A stretch of 64,000 bases of DNA from Eonycteris spelaea (GCA_003508835.1 PUFA01000012.1:16720001-16784000); one strand, 5' to 3'; positions 44,530 through 56,370 are shown, counted from the stretch's first letter. Program-made: numbers and translations. The notes: generated from the letters alone by a model not told the origin.

Positions 44530-44930
44530 GCCTATATCAGTCAGGGTTCAACCAGAGAAAAAGAATTAGTAGAAGATGGATATAAAGAAAATTATTGCAA
44601 GGAAGTGGCTAAGGCAGCTGTCGAGGTTGGCTGGCAGGTCTGAAACCCACAGGGCGGACTACCAGGAGGGGCAGCCTGGAGCCTCTTGGGCAGGAGTGAA
44701 GCGCGGTGCCGGGGAACTTCTTCAGGAAAGCTTTGGCTCTGCTCTTAAGGCCTCTCAGTGAGTTGAATCTTGTTCACTCAGATTACTAGTATAGCCTCCC
44801 TCACTTGGAGTTAACTGATTATGGACACTAGTCACATCTATAAAACACCTTCACAGAAACAACTAGATTACTATTTGAATAACTGGGGACCACAACCGCC
44901 AAGTGGACAATAAAACTAATCACCGCACTG
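44530..44930 (+). mobile_element. Old LTR-like repeat beside MLT1
   Basis: tatatcagtcagggttcaac, cagagaaaaagaattagtag, tggctggcaggtctgaaacc, aaaacaccttcacagaaaca, actagattactatttgaata, and taaaactaatcaccgcac match in order a common old repeat consensus that I remember, though not by name. Confidence 0.55.
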
Positions 44931-45779
44931 TTCAGGGACATCCATGCCAGAGCTGAGCCAAGCAGAATCCAGAGTGAAGGTCCAGGCCATGCTCATTGGA
45001 GGGCGGGACTCGGGGTCTCTGGATACCCATGGGGAAGGCTTTCTGAAGCCCTCAGCCCCAGCAGGTTTGACCTCTTCCTCCAGGCCTACCTGCGTCCTCA
45101 TCTCCTCCCAATCCAAGGAATCCCACTCTCTACCGGTTCTCATTAGGACCCTCTCTATCCCTATTTTTAGCATCTTCCTGCCCCTGCCACACTCCTCTGC
45201 ATGCCCAGGGATGCTGCCTGAAGGTTGGAGCAAGGGGGCAGGGCAGGCGGTGGGAAGTGAGAGAAGTCAGAGGAATGAAAACTCCAGGGTGGGATCTCAA
45301 ATACATCATCCAACCTAATACAAGGTGCCTAGCATGACATGGTGAGGCAGAGAGAATGTCCCAACCACTGGGCCAGGTTTAGGGACTCAAAGAGTGGGAT
45401 GCTGGAGGGGTGAGTGAAGGATAAGTAGCAGGTGGCCAGGTGTTCTGAGAAGTGGGAGATGAGAGGTGGGGCAGGAGACAGATATGCCAGGAGAGGTATC
45501 TCAGCCAGCGCTGTGGGAAGGAAGGATGCTCAAGGAAAGGTGCTGGGAGGCTGGGCAGATGGGTCCCTCGCAAAGGGCACGGCCTGAGAAGGTATGTGGG
45601 CTTTAGTCACTGCCTTAAGGTGTTGCTGTTTCACTGACACACATGAATCTTGCCCTGCCTCATTTCCTCTCTTACAGCAAAGTCTATGAGGAAAGTGGTT
45701 GAAAAACACAAGTGGTGCCAGTAACAAAAATTGATGGTGAGGACTTCTGCTATTTCCTGTCCCCTACGCAGTCTTCAAA
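44931..45779. other. Intergenic DNA, nothing identified
   Basis: Open frames up to 124 codons occur on both strands without family resemblance. Confidence 0.4.
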
Positions 45780-46262
45780 ATGATACATCTGGTTCTTTAT
45801 ATAAAATATTTCTTGTGCTACTTAAAAGTATGTGAGACGCATTACTCAAAGCAGAGCACTATGGTCCTCATGACAATTGATGAAAAACACTAGTACTAAA
45901 AAGAAGGACCAAGATAAATAGAACTGACCACGAAGGAAATAGTACAGGGGAAAGAAAAGCACTTAGGAAAATCTAAATAGGTTCCTAATGATAGTCGCAA
46001 AACAAGAACAGGTCACCATAAAGAAACAGCAGTCATCAGAAAATAAGATAGAGGTCCTGGAAGTAAAAAAATATTAAAGCCAACGTCACACCTATCTACG
46101 TAATGGCTAGACAAAGAAGAATAGTCAAGAAAATCCCCTGAGACATGGAACAGAGCACAGAGATGAATAAAATGAGGGAAAATTAAAGAGATCCGGAGAA
46201 TTGATCCTAGAAGTTTAACATCCATCTAATAGGAATCCTGAAAAAGACAGACAGAATGGAGA
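45780..46262 (+). mobile_element. HAL1/L1M-like LINE, sense (left piece)
   Basis: A-rich sequence with agaaaataagatagaggtcc, aatcctgaaaaagacagaca and catctaataggaatcctgaa, which resembles HAL1/L1M coding DNA in the sense direction. The probable continuation is at 47330-47920. Confidence 0.5.
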
Positions 46263-46352
46263 TGTTATAATTAAATAAATATAATAAATACAAAATAAAT
46301 ATTTATTTTAAAAATATAAAATCAATCCATCAATTAATTAATTTAAAATGTC
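46263..46352 (+). repeat. AT-rich (TAAA/AATAA)n tract
   Basis: taaataaatataataaatac and aaaatatttattttaaaaat-like low complexity between the LINE piece and the L2. Confidence 0.8.
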
Positions 46353-46374
46353 CAGAGTTGAAGACGCAAAATTT

Positions 46375-47325
46375 CGTAAAGAAAGCGCCCATCAACTATC
46401 AAGCAGGGCATTAAAAGCCATCCACGTGCTGGTGACTCTCAAATATGTCTCCCTAACCTCTCGCCTGTTCAGGTGTCTGTCACATACACTAGACTCCAGC
46501 GGCCTCTCTGACATCAACTTAGGTATGTCCAAACTTGCTTCTCTCCAAGCCTTCCTCCTTCAGTCAATGGCACACCATTCACCTAGTTGTCATCCTTGAT
46601 TTCATTTTCTTTCCTGCCACATCCAATGAAGACCCCAAATTTAGTGATGTCTCCCCATCTCTACGGTGACACTATTCCAAATCCCATGCCTGCTTTACGG
46701 CAATAGCTTCCTCTCTGATCTTCTTGTTTCTACTCTTGACCCTCTAACCCATGTTTCATACACAGTGATCTTTTAAAATATAAGTCAGATCACACTACTC
46801 CCCACTTTATCTAGACTACAACTCAAACTCCTTGCCGGCTGTGCAGGGTCTACACCTGTTTGCCTCTCAGAACTCATCTCCTACTGATTTCAGCTTTACT
46901 CACGAACTCTCCAGCCACCTGGCTTATTTCTGTCCCTAAACACTGCAGGCCTTTTCCTGTCTCGGTCCTTTGGGGGCATGTTCCCTTTATTGTAATGTTC
47001 TTTCCCAGATCTCTGTATCCTCCTTCTCATTATTCAGGGCTGTTCTCAAACGCCACATGCTCAGAGAGGATGCCCCCGACCACCTCATCTAAAGCACTCC
47101 TCATCCTCCCTCAGTTTAGCTCATCCCCCTGCTCCACTTTATTCTTAGTCCTTGTCAAGATCTGAAGGGATCTCATCGACTGTTTTGTTTATATTTTGTC
47201 GTCTGTTTCCCACACCTGAATGTCCTCCAGAGAACAAGGAACTTACTGCGCTGACATAGAGCCTCTAGGCTTCCCTGTCATCAATATCTACAATAAGTGC
47301 ATGTTGAATGAATGAATAAATTTAT
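46375..47325 (+). mobile_element. L2 LINE, about 950 bp including the 3' end
   Basis: tctccctaacctctcgcctg, gcttctctccaagccttcct, aatataagtcagatcacact, tagactacaactcaaactcc, gtgatctttt, gttctcaaacgccacatgct, cagagaggatgcccccgacc, and the terminus gtgcatgttgaatgaatgaa. This is the longest L2 in the window. No intact frame remains. Confidence 0.9.
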
Positions 47326-47329
47326 ATAT

Positions 47330-47920
47330 CATCACAACATTTTAGAACATCAAAAATAAAGAATAAATCCAAAGAGTTCACAGGAAAATGAAACAGGTTA
47401 CCTACAAAGGAATAGTATGGCTTTTCTTAAGCGATATTGGTATTAGAAGAAAATATAGTGATATTTCAAAATTCAGAGAGAAAATGGTTTAGAGCTTAGA
47501 ATTAGATACCCGGCTAAACTTTTAATTAAACATGAAACAAGGTCAAGAGTTTTTGAATATGAAAAGTCTTAGAAAATTTGACTTCCATAAACAGTTCTGA
47601 AATAATTATAGATATCCTCAGGAAAAAAAAAACAAAACAATAACAACACAACAAAACATAGAACCCAGGAAAGTCATTATTGTAATAAATAAAATAAATC
47701 CCCAGAATTAAATCTAAGTGGCAGACCTGAGAAGCAATTAGTTCAAATTAAAAACGAAAAATCAGAGGGCTCAGAGGGGGGAAAAAAGTCTTTGAAAGAA
47801 AATAGCCTATAACAAATCATATAATTAAGGAACAGGAAGGATTTTACTGATAAGGGAAAAGCATGAAATAATAATAATAAATCATGTTCCCTCTTCCCAG
47901 TTCTACTCCCAATTGTTTTT
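47330..47920 (+). mobile_element. HAL1/L1M-like LINE, sense (right piece)
   Basis: gaaacaggttacctacaaag, gaatagtatggcttttctta, gcttagaattagatacccgg, ctaaacttttaattaaacat and aaatttgacttccataaaca match the HAL1/L1M 3' coding region. Together with 45780-46262 it appears as one element split by the L2. Confidence 0.55.
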
Positions 47921-47939
47921 CTCCTAGTTTTTAAGTTAT

Positions 47940-48935
47940 AGTCTCCTTTTTAAAATATAAATCAACTTTAGTAAAGTATAATTTGCAAACAATAAACTAC
48001 AGATTTTCAAATACACAATTCAATGATTTTGTCTAATGTATGTAACTACAACCAGTATAACTACGGTCAGTCAAAATCGAGATACAGGTTTACCTCTGTA
48101 TCACATGCACATCACTGCAGGAAGTTCCTTTGTAGCCAGCTCCAGAGCACCTTCTAATACTGTATCGTAGCTGCATCTGTCCTAGGACTCTTGTGAATGG
48201 AATCATACGATAGGTCCTGTTTACTGTCTGCATTTATCACTCAGCAGGTTTTTTCGAGCCACCCAAGTTTGTTGTAGGCACCAACAGTTTGTTCTTTTCA
48301 TAGCTGGGAAATATTAAAATTTACGAACATAACACAATTTCGCTTATTCGTTTTCTTGTTGATGGTCATGTAGGTTGTTTAAAGTTTCTGAATATTATGA
48401 AGCTCCTGTCGGCATTCTTGTATGAGCCTTATGCAGGATGTACATTTTCATTTCTCTTCAGAGAATCTAGGATTGGAATTGCTTGTTCATAGCTAAGGAA
48501 CAAAATAAATGAACAAACAAAATGAAAACAGACTCATAGGTACAGAAAATAAACTGGTGATTACATACTATATCAAAAAACGTCCAGCTGTTTTCCAAAC
48601 TGGTTGCACCATTTTACATTTCATCAATAATGTATGAGAATTAAAGCTGTTCCATATTCTCACAAACATCTAGTATGTAATGTTTTAAATTTTGCCATTC
48701 TTCGTGGTAGCTGTTTGTTAGGGGTGATTATTCTCATCGATTGGTTCAATGTGCATTTTGTTCCTAATGACTACTAAAATTTTAGAGCATCTTTTCATGA
48801 GCTTTTGGCTGTTATAATTTCTTTTCAATTGTTCTTTATCCATGATTTCATTATATTGCTGTTGAGTTGTAAGAGTTGTTTATATATTTGGAATAAGTCC
48901 GTATTGTCAATATTTATGTCTGTCTGACGAATTCT
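47940..48935 (-). mobile_element. L1M LINE, antisense ORF2 3' region
   Basis: agtaaagtataatttgcaaa, gtgaatggaatcatacgata, actgtctgcatttatcactc, tggttgcaccattttacatt, aagagttgtttatatatttg are reversed ORF2 end blocks in order. A 70-bp sense L1 tail piece interrupts it at 48495-48564. Confidence 0.75.
48495..48564 (+). repeat. 70-bp L1 3' tail piece, near-identical to 50677-50746
   Basis: From aaggaacaaaataaatgaac to aactggtgattac the two segments match at 68 of 70 positions by eye (differences at the g/a and c/a in 'catagGtaCag' against 'catagAtaAag'). It is in sense L1 orientation inside an antisense L1. Confidence 0.9.
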
Positions 48936-49995
48936 CTTCACAGTGTCTACTTTTTCTAACGTGTCAGTTCTTGGTTTTGATTCATTGCTTTTTTTTTTCA
49001 TTATAGTTTCATATTTTTCTTCTTTTTTTGCATGTCAGTTAATTCTTTTGCGATACCAGACATTGTAAATTTTACCTTTTTGGGTCCTGGATATTTTTAT
49101 TTTCCTATAAATATTCTTGAGCTTTGTTCATGGATACAGTTCAGTTGTTAGAAAAGTTTAATCTTTTTAGGTCTTAACTTTTAAAATTTTGTGATGGGAC
49201 CAGAGTATAGCATATATTTTGGAGCTAATTATTTCCCACTACTGATGCAAAACCCTTCTGAGTACTCTCACCGGTGTCCTGTGCAATATGTGGGTTTCAG
49301 TCTGGTTAGGGGCAACCAACTGTTCCTGGCTCTGTGTGAACATCAGAAACTGTTTTCTCTAATATGTGCATTCTCAATGGGGGTGACATTGCCCCCAAAG
49401 GTGCAAAATTTAGTGTCTAAAAAGTAACTTTTACTCTGTTTATATATAAAGCAGAGATATACATATAATCACATATAATGTATATATACATAAGATATAC
49501 TTAAAATCTCTAAAATATACATTAATTGGTGTGATGTTAAACTTTCATGGGGGAGAGTTATTATGAAAAAAAAGTCTAAAATGACTCTACGTAGGGGGTC
49601 GATCACCCTCAAAAGATTGAGCAATGTTCTTATGTGTGCCGATTAGGTCTCTGCCGGATGCTGACCCTCTGCAGATCTCTGTTCTTTCTCTGCATGGTTC
49701 TCTCCTCTCTGGTCCTGCACTCTTGTCGCTCAGCCCCACTTCCTCAACTCGGGGCATCTTCTAGATTCTGCCTCACTTGCCCTTCTTGCAATATGGCCTG
49801 GAAACTCAAGGTAACCAGCTGGGGCAATCACAGAGCTCACCTCGTTTGTCTCTCTTCTCTAAGGGATCACTGTCTTTCTATAAGTGATGTCCAGTATCTC
49901 GAAAACCATTGTTTCATATGTATTTGGGGGTTTGGGTTATTTCATGCAGAAAGAGAAATCTGTTTCTCATAACTATCTTGGCCAAAAGTGGAAAT
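48936..49995 (-). mobile_element. HAL1/L1M 5' region, antisense, carrying a TIR element
   Basis: taacgtgtcagttcttggtt, gataccagacattgtaaatt, ctataaatattcttgagctt, ctgatgcaaaacccttctga, tgaccctctgcagatctctg, ctggggcaatcacagagctc, agggatcactgtctttctat and tggccaaaagtggaaatagc are, reversed, the ORF1 start and 5' UTR of HAL1/L1M. The element at 49365-49625 interrupts it. Confidence 0.75.
49365..49625. mobile_element. Short TIR DNA transposon inserted in the L1 5' region
   Basis: It opens cattctcaatgggggtgaca and closes gatcaccctcaaaagattga; the ends are imperfect inverted repeats (ctcaatgggggtga against tcaccctcaaaagattgag). The opening resembles MER20-type hAT termini, but the internal sequence (AT-rich, tatatatac-like) differs. 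The flanking L1 resumes on both sides. Confidence 0.65.
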
Positions 49996-50269
49996 AGCAA
50001 TATTCGCCTAGACTGTCACAGGTTTGGCGGATCACAAATGTTTCCTTCTAGGCAGATTTCATCACACTATTTCTGTAACAAATTCATTCTTATGCAATTA
50101 TAATAGTATAAAGGCTGGTTATTCCTTTTTAATTTTAGAACCAATCTTAGACAAAGCATGGAAAATTATAGTTACAGGACAGAATATTAATGCTATCCAG
50201 AGACCTTGCCTACCCAGTGGTGTGGTGGTTGGAAGCTGCAAATGGAAGTCATGGAGAAAAACAGAGAAC

Positions 50270-51000
50270 ACTAATTTTCTGATCTCACATAGTGGGATTG
50301 CAAATTGGTATAGTCACTATGAAAAACAGTTTGGAGGTTCCTCAAAAAGTTAAAAAATAGAACTACTTTATGACCCAGCAATTGCACTTCTGGATATTTA
50401 TCCGAAGAAACCCAAAACACTAATTCAAAAAGATCCATGCACCTCTTTTTTCCACTGCAGTGCTATTTAAGAGCTAAAATATGGAAGCAACCTAGGTGCC
50501 CATCATTAGAGGATTGGATAAAGAAGAGGTACATGTGTACAATGGAATATTATTCAGCCATAAAAAATGAAATCTCATCATTCGTAATGACATGAATGAA
50601 CCTAAAGGATATTGTCCTAAGTGAAATAAGTCAGAGAAAGACAAATACCATATGCTTTCACGTAGATGTGGAATCGAAGGAACAAAATAAATGAACAAAC
50701 AAAATGAAAACAGACTCATAGATAAAGAAAATAAACTGGTGATTACCAGATGGAAGTAGGGGGTGGGGCTGGAGAGCAGTGTGAAAAAGTGAAGGGATTA
50801 AGGGGTCCAAATTAGTAGTTACAAAATAGTCATGGAGATGTGAAGTGCAGCCTAGGGAACACAGTTAATAATATTGTAATAACTGTGTATAATGCCAAGT
50901 GGGTACTAGAGGAATTGGGAGGATTACTTCATAAATTATATGTCTAACCACTGTGCTGTACACCTGAAATTCATATAAAAAGTTTTCAGTAGATTACTGA
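50270..51000 (+). mobile_element. L1 LINE 3' end, sense
   Basis: cattgtgggattgcaaattg-like front, aacagtttggaggttcctca, tatgacccagcaattgcact, tggaagcaacctaggtgccc, atggaatattattcagccat, ccatatgctttcacgtagat, aactggtgattaccagatgg, and ctgtgctgtacacctgaaat. ORF2 end plus 3' UTR of an L1MA-like element; there is no intact frame. Confidence 0.9.
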
Positions 51001-51181
51001 GTGCTCTAAAGGCAAACCAACAGAACTAAAATTAAAATGTTCCCAGCAGATTTGGGAACGGAGGGAGGACAAAGAGAAGGAGCAGTGAATGTGCCATGAT
51101 TTTCATTCTCCCTAGTGTGGAGTCACAGACCTTTCTAAAGGTGATAAAGCAGAGGCAGCGGAATAGGCACATTGTTTATAG

Positions 51182-51382
51182 CCGCACTGTCCAGTTTGGC
51201 AGCCACTAGCCACATGTGACAATTGAGCTATTGAAATGTGGCTAGTGTGACTGAGAAACTGAATTTTTAAATTAAATGTTTATTAACTAACATTTGAATT
51301 TATAGCTACATGTGGCTAGTGGTCATTGCACTAAGTACAACAGACATGGAGGTTTCCATCAACACTGGACAGTATTGGTCTA
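51182..51382 (-). mobile_element. hAT-type DNA transposon fossil ('gccactagccacatg' family), copy 2
   Basis: cactgtccagtttggcagcc, actagccacatgtgacaatt, gaaatgtggctagtgtgact, and the closing ctggacagtattgg. Terminal inverted repeats are visible (ctgtccagt against actggacag). It is the opposite orientation of 2650-2880. Confidence 0.8.
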
Positions 51383-52309
51383 GAGTTTGAGAGACGGTTA
51401 TCAGAAGAATCACAACCAGAGATGATTAAGCATGGCAAGTTCTTGGTACTGAGGCTGGGATAATAGGAGGAAGGCTTTACTCTTCATATCATACTGCCTT
51501 TATGCTTTGAATATTATCTCATTGGCCCCAACAGTCCATTCTCATAGGATTTCTACGATTTTTGGTTTAGAGTAAAAAAAAAAAAAATCTTTTTAGAGGG
51601 AAGATATTTGTTCTTATAATTTCTAATATAGTTATATTTAAACATATGTTGTTAGGTAGTTAATTCCTATTTTCTACCTCCCATCTGTCACTTCGATAAA
51701 ACACAAAAATACTCTAGTTCATAAAATCGAATTGTTATTCATCGCCTTCCAGGCCAGAGCTTGACTTCTTTAATACTCAATTCTTTGATTTCTGTGTTCC
51801 TTAGAGAGAGGTATACCTTTTTCTTGACAGTAAAAGTTGGAACTTCTCGGAGAGAGGAGGTGGAAGCATCTGAACATTTCCGTGTAAGGAGGCCAAGCCA
51901 CTTCCCGTGGGGAGCGGAAGACAGGCAGTGGGAGAGGCACGTGCACTTTTAAATTTATGTTCTTCGGCATTTGAACTTTTTGGTAACAATGAGCATATGT
52001 ATCTTTTCTAATTAAGTAAAACCAATAAAAGGTGGATTAAATAGAATAAAACTGCATGTTTGCCATTAACCTTTTAGGAAAACAAGACCAAAACCCCCTG
52101 AGAAGGTCTATCAAGCCCTTCATGGTGGGCTCCAGCACCCCCACCCCTCATTCCACACCCTCTTTCTCTCTCATTCTCTGCACTCGTCTTGCCGTCTTTT
52201 TAGTTCCTCAAGCATGGCACCCTGTCCTCCCCCACAACTGGCTTTTCCATGTCTTCTTCTGCAATGTGACCTTGTCTCTCCCGACTTGCAGCTTCCACAC
52301 GGGTCTTCT
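51383..52309. other. AT-rich intergenic DNA, nothing identified
   Basis: An A run at 51574-51587 is present. No named element or exon. Confidence 0.4.
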
Positions 52310-52575
52310 GAATGCTCACTCTGGGGATGATCCCTCTGGGAACACAGTGCTGTACTACAAAGTCCAAGCCGCATGGAGAGGCCATGTGCAGATGCTCTGG
52401 TCAGCAGCCTAACCGAGCCTCCCGCCAATAGCCACGTGAGGGAGCCGTCCTGGATCCAGCCAGATGGCCACAGCCCCAGCTGACATCTGTCGGCAACTGC
52501 GTGACATCCCAAGCAACCCAGCCAACCCACAGAACCATGAGAGATAATAAATTACTGTTTTAAGTTTTGGGGGTT
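52310..52575 (+). mobile_element. MLT1-type MaLR LTR 3' half
   Basis: gccgcatggagaggccatgt, cagccccagctgacatctgt, caacccagccaacccacaga, accatgagagataataaatt and actgttttaagttttggggg are the MLT1 3' half in order. Confidence 0.85.
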
Positions 52576-52629
52576 GTATTCAGTCCATCATCCCAGGAGG
52601 GTGAGGCTCCCATTACACTCACATGGTCG

Positions 52630-52830
52630 TACCTTTCAAGAATAACTAATGGTAATAATATAGGTCCGCTGTCAGCCAGGTACTGCCTTACAAACATCAT
52701 CTTATTCAGTCCTTACAAGACTCTTGTGAGGGAAATATGCATTTTTAATCCTTCCTAAATTACAGAAGCAAAGTAGATTAAAGACACTTCCCCTCAATAC
52801 TCAGCTAGGATGTGAAGCCAGGTAGCCTCT
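52630..52830 (+). mobile_element. MIR SINE
   Basis: ggtaataatataggtccgct, gccaggtactgccttacaaa, catcatcttattcagtcctt, caagactcttgtgagggaaa, ctcagctaggatgtgaagcc follow MIR order. Confidence 0.75.
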
Positions 52831-52889
52831 TCACTGTACTTCCCATGGTTTGTAATTGCATCTGTATCTTTTTATTTGGATTAATGCTT

Positions 52890-52995
52890 CTTCCTTCCCA
52901 GTCAAACTGTGAGCTCCATGGGGGCTGGGAATATGTCTGCTTTTGTTCATGGTGAATCCTCGTTTCCTGAAATGTGCTCAATACAATCAGAGTGA
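52890..52995 (+). mobile_element. L2 LINE 3' end
   Basis: caaactgtgagctccatggg, ggctgggaatatgtctgctt, ttgttcatggtgaatcctcg and gaaatgtgctcaatacaatc are the L2 terminus. Confidence 0.75.
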
Positions 52996-53129
52996 GAAAA
53001 TCTAGGAAGCTCATCTGAGCATGAAAGAATAAAATGTCAATTGCCTCACTATTCTTTATAACATAGTACCCGCCTTATAGTTTAGAAGTGAAATACATAT
53101 TTGGAATCTATGAGTATCGATGTAGTGCT

Positions 53130-53305
53130 TGGGAATATAGGCTTTGGAGCAGACAAATCTGGGTTCAAATCCTGACTTAAGCGCTCCATGACCTTGGCTA
53201 AAGTCATTTGTTCACCTTTAATATCAGGTAAATACCTTGCTGGTTGTCAGGAGGGTGAAAGGAGATATGCAAAATGCTTTGAACACAGTTCTTGGCACAC
53301 AGCCC
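53130..53305 (-). mobile_element. MIR SINE
   Basis: On + it reads aatctgggttcaaatcctga, ccatgaccttggctaaagtc, ttgttcacctttaatatcag, gtgaaaggagatatgcaaaa, and cagttcttggcacacag, the reverse of MIR. Confidence 0.85.
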
Positions 53306-54620
53306 CAACACAGTCCCACTAGCAAACAGAATAAATAGAAAATTCTTCTAACTCATGGCAAAGGTGAGGTCCGTGTCTTACCGAACAACAGCTCAGACAG
53401 ACACGAGCACCCACTGAAAATGGTAGATACGTATTACGCGGCTTGGGCCGCCTTACTCCTTGGGTGGGTAAAGAGGGTAAAGAGGAGCTATGCTGTGACC
53501 GCACTCAAGTTTGCATTTTTAATTTCTTCATTTCTTAACCCTTGATTAATGATTCAATACATTCGTCGTACTAAATGAGGCCACACGACGAAGACTGCAA
53601 ACCGGATGACCTTCCCGCTCCATGCAGGGGGAGAGCATCCTCCCAGCCTGAGAGGAACGCTACCCTGGCCTGGGCTCCCTGGCCTCACCACCCTGAAATG
53701 ACGGGTAGGGCACCGGGGGTTAGGGGCCTTCTTTTCCACTATTCAGAAGCCACAGCTGCTAAAAACAGAAAATAAACCAACACCTGCAATAGCTCAAGTA
53801 GCAGAAAGGATCAATTTTTAACAAGCAGGTGCAGAAGCAAAATAGTGTGTCCTTAGTATGCCTCAGGGTCTACTCCCTGGACAGGACATTGCCAGGACTG
53901 CTGGAAACCTGACACTGGGCTCAATTTACATGTTGCCAGTGTGATGTTTCATTTCCCAATGGACTGAGCAGGTGTTTCCTGTAGTCTCTGTGTGTGTTTT
54001 GTCCAACGCTTCATTTCCATGTCTTCACAGAGCTTTACCAGTTTTTTTCATGTACTTCCATCAGACAGTTGCCCTGAGGAGTGATGCACAATGTGCATGG
54101 AGTGTGACTAAATGCACACATTGGTAAAAATAACAAAGTGGTATTTGTTTACATTAAGTAACTTAAATGGGTATTTCCCCCATTCAAGGAAGGCACGTCA
54201 AGGCAGAAGGCCAGCAGTTACTGTACTGTCGCAACTTATGGACTCAGGAGATGGTGTCTTGCTTTTGATTAGTGGGGATTATAATAAGGCCTCCACAGGT
54301 TCAATCCAGAGCGGGCCAGTTAGTCCTTTCCAAGAGAAAACTATTTACAAAGTCATAAGTCATACCCTTGGTGCTAGCCTGTTTGATGAGTGTTTTCTGT
54401 TTTCATTTGAATGGGGAAAAAAAGAACAGCTCAATTAACCATGAATACATGCTCTGATGATTTAAGTCATCGTCTTAAATAAAAGATGGGGCAGGATTTA
54501 GAAAAAAAGGAGAAATGGTACAAATTTGGGAATAACTCCTCAACAAGTGTCTCTGCTATTTTCACTTGTCTTACTCCTTTAAAGAAATGGGTCAAAAGAG
54601 GGTCGGTTTTTTTAGAGAGG
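53306..54620. other. Intergenic DNA, nothing identified
   Basis: No repeat I can name and no supported exon. A few CpGs cluster near 53440-53720. Confidence 0.4.
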
Positions 54621-54624
54621 ATAG

Positions 54625-54785
54625 GTGGAACAAACCCTGGGTTGGGTCCAGGGCCAACACTGCCCCTAACAGACTTTGTGACATCAGGCAAGGTGTTTTA
54701 TTGTTCTTGTCTGCAGCTTTTGCATTGGGAAGAGGTGTCAGACGAAATGATCTCACGGACGCCTTCAGCTCTAGTGACTGATTTC
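54625..54785 (-). mobile_element. MIR-like SINE
   Basis: On + it reads gactttgtgacatcaggcaa, ttgttcttgtctgcagcttt, tgcattgggaagaggtgtca and gaaatgatctcacggacgcc, the reverse of MIR, diverged. Confidence 0.6.
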
Positions 54786-54789
54786 GAGT

Positions 54790-56370
54790 CTGTGTGCCCT
54801 AACAACAAATTGCATGTGCCTTGCTCTCAGAGTCATTCAAGTCACATATGAGATGCCTGCCATTACTATAAATGGTTTTTTCAATTTTGTTATATTTTAC
54901 AAGTTATTTTTTACGATTTCTGGAATTTTGCTTTAAGTTAAATATTGCTATTTACTTGCCAGTTAAGAATTACTGTCAATAATCTAAATTAAACATTTCT
55001 CATCCTTACAAAACTTCTCTTAATTCTTTGCTATTTTCTATTCACTTTTCTTCCCACATGTAGAGTGCATTTCAGAGCTAAGACCCAAGCTCCTGGCTGG
55101 TTGTTAGCTGGGGTGTGCAGGGAACAGCGCTATTATTCATATAACAGATAGATAGGTTTAATTTTCTATCTGGAATTACATCTAGGGAAGAGCTTTTGGA
55201 GATGCACACCTTGACTTAAGCACATTAGAATGTAAATGACAAGCACTGAGCAAAGGAATTGTTTTTTAAGAGGATATTTAGGAGTCTGGGCAGAAATAAA
55301 TATATCAGTCTGAGCATCTTCTCAGCTGTGAGGAAAAACCAAGTTGAAGGCTACACATATTTATCTGCTCACACACTTTAATCACTGAAAAGAAAAATGT
55401 ATGAATCAAAAAGGGGTGTTGAAGATTTAGACATCTTTTACTCTTCAAAATTTCAAAGCAATTTTGGTTTGGGAGAAGTAATAATTAGGCTCTGCAAGTG
55501 TTCAGTATCTTTTCAAAAATAGCGTGAAGTTTCACTGATTTGGAAAATAAAAGCTTGGATTAAAAACTCGGCTGACCTTAGGAAAGCCGCATCTGCTCCA
55601 GCCCTCTAACTGCCTTTGACTGAGTATTTGCACTATTTCGAGGCACATTTCACTCCAGTGTGGATTGAGAAGTCGAAAGAAGTGTCTCTGTGTGCTTTGC
55701 AACCAGGCAGATGCCATAGTGTAGAGCTGCGGACACCTTACTAAAAGCAAAAGTGTCAAGCCAGAAAAGCAACTTATTTTTGACAAAGCTGTTCAACAGG
55801 TCATTGGCTACTCTGAAGAGAAGAATCCTTGAACCAGAAATTTTAACAGTTAAAGTTTCATTAAATGCATGTACTGCTATTGGAGAAATATCATAAAACA
55901 TATTTTTAATGTGAACACTACTTCATACAATGAAAAACTATTTACAATGCATTGCTTCCAGACTGGCTGCTTTTACATCATATAGATACTCAGCATGTGT
56001 CTTCAGCCAGGAGCTTCAGTCCAAATGGCACGTTCTCCTTATACTTGATGGCTCTTCCGAGGTCCCTGGGGATTCAGGGAATCTGTCCACTTACATTCTC
56101 CTTCGTAATTATGGCTCAGCAGGAATGCCACCAAAATCATCTATAACCTGGAGACTCTGGCAATCACACACATATAAAACACATCGACTAGGCTTTTCTC
56201 CAATAAATACTAATTTGACAGTACAATCCATTTCCATCTTAAGAAAGTGTTTTCAGTAAGGAAAACTTATTATTATTTTTTTTTCCTCAATGGAACTAGA
56301 GTGAATAGTCTGTTGTTCGCACTGGAACTGAGTTATGATGTCTTTGTATACAAATATAGCATATTTTGGC
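54790..56370. other. Repeat-poor AT-rich DNA next to the PLCL2 3' end
   Basis: This 1.6-kb stretch contains no repeat that I recognise. It may contain an extended 3' UTR of the minus-strand gene or conserved non-coding DNA (for example 55060-55560). There is no direct evidence for either. Confidence 0.35.

Noticed and set aside
52056..52530. Overlapping open frames of 118-119 codons
   Set aside because: They lie largely within an MLT1 LTR.
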